A stretch of DNA of 64,000 nt from Ophiura sarsii (taxonomy: Eukaryota > Echinodermata > Ophiuroidea > Amphilepidida > Ophiuridae): the NCBI GenBank assembly GCA_035610835.1, contig CM069455.1, positions 21,775,874 through 21,839,873 on the forward strand, written 5' to 3'. Positions 36,301-48,300 of the stretch are shown here, piece by piece (positions within the stretch are counted from its first letter, which is position 1; the number at the start of each line of letters is the position of its first letter). Under the pieces are notes generated by a model. That model saw only the letters and a list, made by a program, of their open reading frames with translations, had not been told where the DNA came from and did no database searches. The position numbers and the translations under genes were made by a program.

Positions 36301-39300
36301 CAAAAATGACTCAATTTTACCAATTTCAAAAAGGTCCAATGAATTCCTGATATTGTCAAAATTAAGGAGAATCATCCTAGAATTCGCTTGGCTGGTCCAT
36401 ATGAACCCAAAATTGGCATGATTATCTGATGAATTGGATCAGACTACACAACACTATACAAAAAGCATATGAAGCCCGCTTTCTTGGAAATGGCGGGAAT
36501 TTCTCTGTACCAACCAAGTAACTGAGTAAGCTTTCATCAAAACATTATTTGGTTATCTCTTGACCATGTTGACTGAAAACAAATATTTTCCAAAAACTTA
36601 AAAACCCGAGATAATTCCACTGTTAAATCTGTATTCCATCGCGCTAGGAAAGCTCTCGGGCAGTACTCAGTTGAAAAGGTGGTATAGGTATGCGCGGCCC
36701 TTAAGGGTGTCTTTCACGCCTCCTCGGCCGCTCCGTAAGACCCCTTTCCATCCACTGGCAGTTCCATAAGACCCCCTTTTCATGCTTTGGCAGTTCCCTT
36801 AGACCCCAAATTCAACCGAAAATCATAAAATGTGTGAAAATCTTATGAATTTGAGTTATGTAGCCTCAAATTTGGCCTAAATACAGTTCATAAGGCAAAG
36901 TGGTCCAACGGATACACTCTCACTCCACAATACAAAGGTTGTGGGTTCGAGCCCCGTTGCTGCCAGCGTGTTGTGTCATTGGTCAAGGCACTTTACCGCA
37001 CTTGCCACGCTTCACCCAGGAGTATAATTGGGTACCGGTATTAATTCATGTTGGGAAGTAAAACAGACTCGCTGTGCGGGGTGGCGAACCCCCCACAGCC
37101 AACAATTACACGGGGAGTCTGGCCCAAACGCTAATGAAAGAGAGATGGGCACTCCGCGGGCGAGTCTTTACCTTTTACTTTTGGCTAAAATTCAGTTCAT
37201 AAGACACAATTTTGTACAAGAATTCAGTTCTCTAACCCCAATTTCGGCGACCGTTCAGTTCCGTACCCCCTGTTTTGGTGACCGTTCAGTTCCGTAAGCC
37301 CCCAGTTTCGGGCCGCACACCCCTACCAAAATCTATACTGGTTCCCTGCATCAATGGGCTCCACACAACTCATCCATAGATGCAGGTACACGCCGATTAC
37401 CACCACAGTGATTTGCTGGCATAAAAGTCATGCATATTCATGAATGACGAAAAATAGATCCACAAATAAATTCGATCAAGCCAGCTTCGAATGATAACAC
37501 ATTTTCTGATTGGCACAAACTACACATGTATCTGCGTTCACCACACCACATGTCATAGCGCGTTCCCTATCGCGTCGTAGCTATAGCAGCGCGATAATGC
37601 ATTCAGCGTTCGATGCGTTATCTCAGCTACAGTGTGTTGATCGTTATTTACCTAATATGCCATATCAGAGCGACAATGCAATGTGGTGAAGCGGCGGTTA
37701 CGGCCGGCAAACGTGAACCCTGTACCTGCACCTATGGATGAGTTGGCCCGGGGATCCAGGCTGCAGGGAACCAGCATAGGAAAGCATGCGTTTCAAATGT
37801 GTGTTACATTTTTATACATTATCAGGAGGAAAAAGGAAGCTTACTTATCGACCAACTATTCCAACTGTAGACCTGTCCATGTGGATTCAGGAAAACACCC
37901 GGATAGAAGACTACGTGATATTGAAATTAGATGTAGAAGGCGCTGAATTCGAAATACTGAAACAAATGTTAACAGGAGTAGAAAACACTTTCAAATGGAT
38001 CGATAAGTAAGTATAATACATTCCATATCTATTTCGTTTGAATTATAAGATGCTTCCATGAAACATTCTATTTTAGTCTCTAACCGACCCATCATTGTCA
38101 CTTGATATGCCCGTTTTGAGTTGTGTCGGTTAAATTGCAAAAGATAAGTTGTGTGCAGTGTGCTAGTGCTATTATTGACCTGTATACTTCTTCTTCTTCT
38201 TCTTCGGCCTCCGTCAGATATGACGATTGGCTGCCATACGATCACATCTCCGGATCATCTTTCTCCAAGCTACTCTGTCTTGTGCCAGACGCTTGGCCTT
38301 TATAAGACTCATACCAGTCCATTCCTTGATGTTGTCAAACCATTGTTTCCTTTGACGACCTCTTTTCCTGCTGCCTTCCACTTTCCCTTCTATGATGTGG
38401 AGTGCCAGTAAGCTACCACTGCCTCTAATTATGTGCCCGAAGTAGGCCAGCTTTCTTTTGATAAGCTCTCCTAGCAGTTGTCTCTTTACACCAAGTTCTT
38501 TCAGGATACTTATGTTGGTTCTTTTCTCCTTCCAGTTAACTCTTAACATTCTTCTCCAGATCCACATTTCAGCAGGCATTATGCGATTTTCATCTGCTTT
38601 GATTAGAGTCCATCCCTCCAGACCGTAAAGGAGCACGCTCCATACCAATGATTTTACAATCTTTGTTTTTAGGTTTGTTGTGAGGTTGCGGTCATTCCAT
38701 AGATCCTGGAGTTCTATCATCCTTCCCTTGGCCATTCCGATTCTAGCTCTTATATCAGCTGTGCAACTGGCAGATGTGGTTTTCACAGAGCCTAGGTATT
38801 TGAAGCGACTGACTTGTTCAACATTCTCACCATCGATTGAGATATTATGCACAGGCTGTTCTTCTCCAGTTGTTAGAAGTTTTGTCTTTTTGACATTGAG
38901 CTTGAGATTTAGATTCCTGCCTGCATCATTTACGGCTGTTGTTAGCCTCTCGATGTCTTCTTCAGATGTTTCAAAAAGTGCAGTGTCATCGGCATATCTG
39001 AGATTTGAAATTGGTGTACCGCCTACTTTTATCCCATACTGGTTTACATCAGCGTCTCTCATGACTTTTTCTGTGTAGGAGACGAACATGTGTGGTGAAG
39101 CAATGCATCCCTGCCTCACACCTTTACCTAGGTTGAATTCATCTGTGTTTTCACCATTCCATCTGATCTTTGCCTTCTGATTCACATAGAGGGATTGAAG
39201 CAATGCTACAAGATGTGCTGGAAATCCCATCTCTATCATTGCAGAGAAAAGCTTGATGTGGCTCACAGAGTCAAATGCTTTAGAATAATCTATGAATATG

Positions 39301-42300
39301 ATGAAAGCTTTCTGACCTATTGCAATGATTTTCTCCATCAAGATCTGCAGACAAACCAGCATATCGACAGTACCCCTGCCTTTCCTGTAGGCGGCTTGCT
39401 CTTCTGGAAGTTCTTGATCTAGTTTGGCTTTCAGGCGTAAGATAATGATCATCAGTAGCACCTTACTTGTATGGCTGATGAGGGCGATTGTCCTGTAGTT
39501 GGAGCACTGTTTGCGGTCACCTGATTTGAACAGCATGACAAATTCTTGCACTTTCCAGTCATTTGGCCAGTCGCATTTGATCCAGATGCATGTACATAAC
39601 TGATGTAGCGCTTTAATTCCGTGCTGGCCTGTTGATTTTATGAGCTCAGCAGGAATCCCATCAAGGCCTGGTGATTTCCCATCCTTGAGTTTCTTGACAG
39701 CATACATCACTTCATCCATTAGCGGTGGAGGTTCCATGTCATCGTCAAATGCTCTGTTCATTTTTGTCAGTGGTGTTTCTCCATCTGGACTTTCAAAGAG
39801 TGAGGCACCGTACTCTCTCCATCTGTTCATGATATTTGATGGTTCACTTATCACTGCTCCATCTGTGTTTTTTACACATGCTTGGTTTGATGGAGTGGAT
39901 TTATTTCGGAGTGATCTGATCTGATTGAACATTGCTTTGGATTTTCCAGTTGCATCAAAGTCCTTTATTTGTAGACATTGCTCTTCAAGCCATACTGCCT
40001 TATCCCTTCTGATTTGTCTTTGAATTTCAGCACGCACTTCTTTATATCGCTCTACTTTGGCTGGTGAGATTTGCTTGCGTAGTTGACTTTTTTCCTCAGC
40101 TAGTTTCAACACTTCTTTGCTGATCCGTGGTTTCTTTGGGGATCTTTTGACTCTTCCAAGTGTCTCCTCAGCTGTTTCAGATAAGATGGTTTTGTAAGTC
40201 ATCCATAGTGATTCTGGAGATATGTTAGATGGGTCTTGAAGGAGAGCTTCTGCTTCAAATCGCTTTTCTGTCTCAGATTCAAACTTGACCTGTATACAGG
40301 GTGTATCAAAAAAAATAGGACACTTTTTCCTGACGGTGTAATACTTGTTTATAATCATTGGACCATGACCAATTTAGTCTCAATGTAAAGCCCAATTAAT
40401 TATTATGATATCCTGAAAATATGAGATCAATCCGATGAAAAATAAGAAAACTAGCATAATTTGCGTGAACCATGTCATTTACTGGTTTGTACAATGGGAT
40501 TAACATGTATAGACCAGTAAATAACATGGTTTACGTTTCAATACGTTACAATATTTATAAGCATAGTAAATAATCTATCAGTCAATAGCAAAGATTAGTG
40601 GGGGGTAGTGTCAAAAAAATTCCCACGGTCACAAAATTTCGCACGGTCACAAAATTTCGCAGTACAAAAAACACAACAGTCAACAATTTGTTGACTGTTG
40701 TGCTTTTTGTACTGCGAAATTTTCTTTCTTTCTTTCTTTCCCTTTCTTCCTTTCTTTCTTTCCCCTTTTTTCTCCTTTTCCTTTTTCTTTTTCCTCCCTT
40801 TTTCCTTTCTCTCTCTTTTTTCTTTCCCTTTCCCCCTTCTTTTCCTCTTTTCCCTCCCCCATTTTTCCTGGTGGGTAGGTTTGAATTTCCTGCTGAGCAC
40901 CTTCAGGGGGGCACTGTGCCCCCTGCCCCCCCCCCCCCCCCCGGCTGTTACGCCACTGGTTGTCAAACGTTTATTTTCAAACCGTTTATAAATCTGTCAG
41001 GAGTCAAACATATGTCAAACGTTTATTTTCAAATGTTTGTGAAAACATTATGGAATAAAACGTTTATTAAACGTTTAGTAATTAACATTGATATGGTATT
41101 TTTTAATTGTTTGTGAAACGTTTATTTGTTTGCATTAAAAAGTCAATTTATTATCTATGATTGTTTAATGTAACTTTATTAATGGTTATTATAAGATGTT
41201 TGCATTTGGTATGCTAAGCGCTTTAATATTATTCATTTATTTATATATTTTGATTTCATGATAAGCCTGTATGTAATTGCGTATTGATGCTTTCGTGTTT
41301 ATCCTCCTCTTTTTAGGACGGATTTTGTATAGGATTTAGTACGGTTTGGGCTACAAGCAACAAACAACAGTTGTAATGAAACGAAATTAATTGGCCTATT
41401 TACTTTTAGGCAACCACATTTTAGGCAACCACATATGTTGCTCATACCATACTCTTTTGATTCATGATGGATGCCAAACTTTGAGCCTTCTTGGACAGCC
41501 CTATTGGCCAATTCCAATATGGCCGCCATACTGGGGGATCAAAAATTCAAATTGCTTCAATTAAGCTGACAAGCATACCAAATTGATTCTAAAAATGTAT
41601 AGTTTGCCACACTTTACACACCTTCTAACCGTGGACTATTTTAGGTCCACGTTTGTATAGTTCACTCTCCATGTCCTCGTTTGGCGGCGCTTTCAGGAAG
41701 AAGATTAGGTGTGTGTGAGGGTAGTAACGTGTTGTACTTCAAATGAGAGAGATTAGTTGTGTTTAAGGGTAGCGTCTTTTACTTCAAATGAGAGAGAGAT
41801 AAGTTGTGCGTGAGGGTAGCTTGTTGTACTTCATATGAGAGAGATTAGTTGTGTGTAAGGGTAGCGTGTTGTACTTCAATTGAGAGGTGTTAATTGTGTG
41901 TAAGGGTAGCGTGTTGTACTTAAAAATGAGAGCGATTAGTTGTGTGGGAGGCTAGCATGTTGTGTTTCAAATGAGAGAGATTAGTTGTGTGTGAGGGTGG
42001 TAACGTGTTGAACTTCAAATGAGAGAGATTAGTTGTGTTTGAGGGTATAGCGTCTTTTACTTCAAATGAGAGAGAGATAAGTTGTGCGTGAGGGTAGCTT
42101 GTTGTACTTCATATGAGAGAGATAAGTTGTGTGTAAGGGTAGCGTGTTGTACTTCAATTGAGAGGTGTTAATTGTGTGTAAGGGTAGCGTGTTGTACTTA
42201 AAAATGAGAGCGATTGGTTGTGTGGGAGGCTAGCATGTTGTGTTTCAAATGAGAGAGATTAGTTGTGTGTGAGGGTGGTAACGTGTTGTACTTCAAATGA

Positions 42301-45300
42301 GAGAGATTAGTTGTGTGTGAAGATGGTAACGTGTTGTACTTCAATTGAGAGAGATTAGTTGTGTTTGAGGGTAGCGTCTTTTACTTCAAATGAGAGAGAG
42401 ATAAGTTGTGCGTGAGGGTAGCTTGTTGTACTTCATATGAGAGAGATAAGTTGTGTGTAAGGGTAGCGTGTTGTACTTCAATTGAGAGGTGTTAATTGTG
42501 TGTAAGGGTAGCGTGTTGTACTTAAAAATGAGAGCGATTAGTTGTTTGGGAGGCTAGCATGTTGTGCTTCAAATGAGAGAGATTAGTTGTGTGTGAGGGT
42601 AGCATGTTGTACTTCAAATGAGAGAGATTTGAGATGTAGCATGTTTTAGTTCAAAGTTCAAATGTGTGACGCTAGCATGTTGTTATTCGAGATAAGTTGT
42701 ACGTGAGGGCAGCGTGTTACACTTCAAATGAGAGAGATTATCGTTGTATGTGAGTATAGCGTGTACAGTTGTATTTCAAATGAGACGTCGTGTCGGTTGA
42801 GATTGGCACTGTCGGTTTATTTGACCAAAGGAATCATGGAATTATGATGCTCAAAAGTACACAGATGACAAATTTTCGCGCGCTACGCGCGCATATTTCT
42901 TCCCAAAATGTTTGGTACAAGCTTGTTAAGAGCCAAAATGGAGCTCAATTGTGCAAAAAATAGGTATAAAGTCGAATTTCTTGACTCACAAAAGTTGTCG
43001 GTTCATTTTCATTTCTCGCCCCCCCCCCCCCAATATGAATAACCTAGCTATGCCACTGATTAGTTGTACGTGAGGGTAGCATCTTTTACTTCAAATGAGA
43101 GACTTCAATTAAGAGGTGTTAATTGTGTGTAAGGGTAGCGTGTTGTACTAAAAAATGAGAGCGATAAGTTGTGTGGGAGGCTAGCATGTTGTGCTTCAAA
43201 TGAGAGAGATTAGTTGTGTGTGAGGGTTGTGTGTAAAATATTTACATCTAAAGGGTATGAAACCATATATATTTGGAAAGCTCATAATGTAAGGATTGTA
43301 AATTCTTAAACTAGAAATCAAATATACAGGTGACCTAAACATTATACAGGGTGTAACAATTAAAATGTTATACAAAATGATGATTTACTTTTTTTCTTCC
43401 ACAGTCTAAATGCAGGACCTATATGAAGGATATACATGTTTTTGTTGTATTTGAGTAAATTACTCATCCATCGAATTCAATATTAATTAGTCAGCTTATT
43501 AGGAAGTGTATATATACGGGGTGGTCAAAATACCCAAATGTTTAATACTGAAAAAACACCAATTTAAACAAGTTATGAAATATATGATAATTCAGAACAA
43601 GTTTGAGAGACTATCGTTTAGTTTAACCATCACTATGTGATTATAAATTTAATATACAGGGTGTTTAAACTACCATGTACGGTACGTGAGTAGTATGTTG
43701 TCATCTCATCCACTACAGTTATTGATAACTTAACTCAACCTGCAACAGTGGGCATTTAAATGTATCATAATAATATGTGTTGCATATAAAGTAATAACAA
43801 TTAATTACTTTGGCTATAGTACATGTACAGGGTGTCCCAAAAGTCTATGCACTAATTTGAAGCTTTGTATTTCACAAAATATAAGTCGTATTGAAAATAT
43901 GAATACATATTTAGAAAGAGGAGATGTGGGAAATAATTTTGATACCAAACATTGGAGTAAGATCTGTTTGTAATGCCACCCTAGAAGAAAAATATGTATT
44001 ACTGCAAAAATGTCATTTTTAATCAAGTTCATAAATCCATACCTATTGAGATTAACAAAAAGACGGGTAAAGTTGGTTACACGGAAAGTGATCCGTCAAA
44101 TGTAATATTTAAACTTTTACCTTACAGTAATAACAAACTATATTAGTGAAATCTAGTTTAAATGTTTTGTTTGGTCTGAATCTTGTATGGAAACTTCTTC
44201 AAGTCCTTACGCATAATTCTGTGAACAGTTGATCTTTTAATCTTGTTTTCTGCGGAAAGTCGGCGAATAGATCTCTTTGGTCTTATAACATCATGTGACT
44301 TGTTGATCAACCAGTCTTTTTTCTACCACATCGAGACAAATCATGCACAGTTCCTGTGTCCAAAAATGTATCCACCAACTTCAGAATGGATATTCTTCCT
44401 GGTGCGCGTTTAACTTTGAAATGTTTTCTGAACTTTTGTTGAGTAAGTTGAACTGAATTTGTTTCAGCGTAGAACCATACAATTTGTATTCGATTATCTA
44501 TGCTGTAAACCATCTTGAATGAAGACTTTTGCTGTGCAATGTTGTCTACTGCGCCTATTTATGTTGTGAGTGACCGAGTTTGGTAATAACATTAATGTTT
44601 CAAGGTAAGCAGTGAACTGTGACTAATGCGCAACGTTGCTTTCATACCGTTATTTTATGCGCGCCTGGTTTTAGCAACAATGTGTGGTACTTGGTATGGG
44701 TAGGTCTCACACGGCCAAAAACTTTCAACCAGTTTTATAATGTTGGTGGTTAACCAATACGGTTGTGTTTGGTATCAAAATAATTTCCCAAATCTCGTCT
44801 ATCAGAATATGGTTAAATTTATACCATATGATTTATATTTTATGAGATATGACTCTTCAAAAACGTGCATAGACTTTTGGGACACCCTGTAGTACCAGTT
44901 GTGGTCATAGGTCTTAAAGACCTTCCTGAGGCAGGAGTCCAGTAATACTTTCAAATGAAGGTCAGGAGAAACCATCCATTCATGCCAATAGGACAATAAG
45001 ATTTAGTCAGTTGTTGATTACTGTGTGTGGTAGAGCATGACATTGTATGCAATGGAATTATTTGCATACTTGGGACTGCTATACCACTCCCCTACCATTT
45101 GTCTGTTAGGACATTTTGAGATTTAACAATTTTCCACCCATGTATTGCATTGCAATCACCTCCTCCTCCTCCACTCCCTCCTCCTCCGCTCCCTCAACCA
45201 CCCTGACTAATTATACTTAACGAGCTGTATTAATTAAAGCAAAAGTGATAGATTTTTTCTCTCTTCAGATTATTAAAAGGTATTAAATTGTCTTTAAGAT

Positions 45301-48300
45301 AAGCTCAAACACAAGTCAATTTGATAGAGAGTTACTCAAATACAATAGCCTAAAGAAAAAAAACCCTTTAAAATGTAACAAAACCACCTTTTTGTGGTGC
45401 CGAGGTTAAAAAACGTGACCCTTCAAATGAGAGAGATTATCGTTGTATGTGAGTATAGTATAGCGTGTTGTATTTCAAATGAGAGAGATACATTGTGTGG
45501 GAGGGTAGCATATGTTGTACTTCAAATGAGAGATACAATTGAGTGTAAGGGTAGCGTGTTGTACTTAAAAATGAGAGCGATTAGTTGTGTGGGAGGCTAG
45601 CATGTTGTGCTTCAAATAAGAGAGATTAGTTGTGTGTGAGGGTAGCATGTTATAGTTCAAATAAGAGAGATTAGTTGTGTGTGAGGGTAGCATGTTATAG
45701 TTCAAATAAGAGAGATTAGTTGTACGTGAGGGTAGCATGTTATAGTTCAAATAAGAGAGATAAGTTGTACGTGAGGGTAGCGTGTTACACGAATGAGAGG
45801 GATTCGTTAGGTAGCGTGTTGTAGTTCAAACGACGGATTAGTTGTCTGTGAGGGTAGCATGTTGATCTTCAAATGAAATATAAGTTGTTTGTGAGGGTAA
45901 CGTGATGTACATCAAATGACAGAAATTAGTTGCACATGTATGTGAGGGTGATAACGTTAATAATCAAATTTCATAGAATAATTCCAAATTTGAACGTACT
46001 GTTCCAGACAGTTTCGACGTCCGTTCGGATGTCTTTATCAATGGTGTATGACCGCTGATCAGCACCTAATGAATGGCGACGAGGGGGCCTACCATCTTAG
46101 TCACCTGTACGACCAATTGATCCAGATTACGTCATCAAAAACATCACGTGACGTCACCAGAAAATCAACATCATTCTGGTAATACTGGATGAGCGGTCAT
46201 ACACCATTGATAAAGACATCCGAACGGACGTCGAAACTGTCTGGAACAGTAAGTTGAAATTTGGAATTATTCTATGAAATTTTATTATTAATTTTCCTTG
46301 GATTCCTGATGAAATCATTCTCAGGGAGGTAACGTGTTGTAGTTCAAATAAGATGGAGTAGTTGTGTGTGAGGTTAGCATGTTGTATTACAAATGAGAGA
46401 TTAATTGTGTGTGAGGATATTGTGTTGTATATACACTGAGCCAAAAAAGAAACTTTAAAAAAATTTAACAGATCACTAAATAAAATTCTGTGCATGAAAA
46501 TGTACCAAATTTGGATACAATATTACTGAAATGTATTGCTTCAAATGGCAGTCAATAACCAATTGTTTGCTTCAATGACACAAGAGAAATGTGCACCGAC
46601 TCAGACAACGTCTTGCATTACAGGTCACAGCAAACAATTTCAGCAACATAAAGTTAAAAACATTTCATAGAGTCAAAACAAACTCATATCCAAACAAACA
46701 ATGAAGTCATTAATAACGGGTATGTCCACCTCCAGCTTGCAGGCAGGCTGTGCATCTCCTTCTCATGCTTCCAATCAAGTTCCTGATGGTAGCAGGGAGG
46801 CGCTTGGATGACGTGTATCAAGAAGAGACAATCCACCTGTCAATAGACAAACACTTATTGCAGCACTACAGGGAGAATGGAACCATGTTCCCAAGGCTAC
46901 CATCAGGATCTTGATTGGAAGCATGAGAAGGAGATGCACAGCCTGCCGCTAAGCTGGAGGTGGACATACCCATTGTTAATGACTTCATTGTTTGTTTGGA
47001 TATGAGTTTGTTTTGACTCTCTGAAATGTTTTTAACTTTATGTTGCTGAAATTGTTTGCTGTGACCTGTGATGCAAGAGGTTGTCTGAGTCGGTGCACAT
47101 TTCTCTTGTGTCATTGACGCAAACAATTGGTTATTGACTGCCATTTGAAGCAATACATTGCAGTAATATTGTATCAAAATTTGGTACATTTTCATGCACA
47201 GAATTTAATTTGGTGATCTGTTAACATTTTATAAGTTTCTTTTTAGTTCAAATGAGAGGGATTAGTGTATTAGGGTAGCATGTTGTATTTCACATGAGAG
47301 AGATTAGTTGTGTGTTAGGGTATTATGTTGTATTTAAAATGAGAGAGTGCCAGGGGTAGGGTCTCTCATGTTGAAGCAGCATGTTCATGATATTGTTCTT
47401 GATATGATCTAGTGCAGGTTAGGACAGCGTGTTAGAATTGAAATCTGAAATATTTGTTTCGAGTTGGTTTAGTTACCGTCTGTTGATCGATCTAATGATA
47501 CTTTGGATCAGTACACACAGAAAACACTATGTAAAAAAATACACAAATTATGTAAAAAATACACAATCTGTGTAAAAATAGAACTCCATAATACTATGTA
47601 AACAGTTGTGTTAAGCTTTTGCATAGGAATTTACACAAGCTTGGGTATATATTACATGTTTTATGTAAACTCTTACATAATAATTATGGAGTTCTATATT
47701 TACATAATTTTTTACATAGTGTTTTCTGTGTGTACAATAAACTACCATCTCTTGATATGATTCTTCGGACCTTTTTTTCTCCTTTCCATATGTTAACTTT
47801 AACAGATATTACGGAGAGTTTCATGTCGGGCAGCCTGTTCGTGGATGGACCACAGAAGAGAAGAACAGGATGGTAGAGCGCATCGAGAATCATCAATCTC
47901 CAAAAATGTTAGACTGGAATGGAGAAATGAGAGATTACGAAGACTATAGTGCCATGCACCCCGTCAAGGTGATTAGCTTCTTTATTCCCTGATAACCTCG
48001 TGGCAGTGACCAATCATTAAAATACAATCCTGGAAAAAAACCTCAAAAGATATTGGAACACTTTTGTATTTACAATGGACAACTACCACCACTCTCCCCG
48101 TGGAATGTTGGGAAAGGTCAATGTTTTCAGCAGTAATTGCAAGTGCCCCAATATTGATTGATGGGGTGTCCTTGTCAGTTCTTTTAAATTTAAACCCTCC
48201 GGTCCACTCTTACCAGCCATATCATTTGGGAATATCTCAAGGTTGCGGAGATTTCTCCATCTTAATGAACAGATGTAAGCCAGTTCGCCCTGGGTGAACT

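Noticed and set aside
37747..37790. Cluster of restriction-site-like hexamers (cccggg, ggatcc, ctgcag, gcatgc) resembling a cloning polylinker
   Set aside because: Spacing and order do not match a known polylinker and no vector sequence flanks it; chance is the simpler explanation, though an assembly check would be easy.
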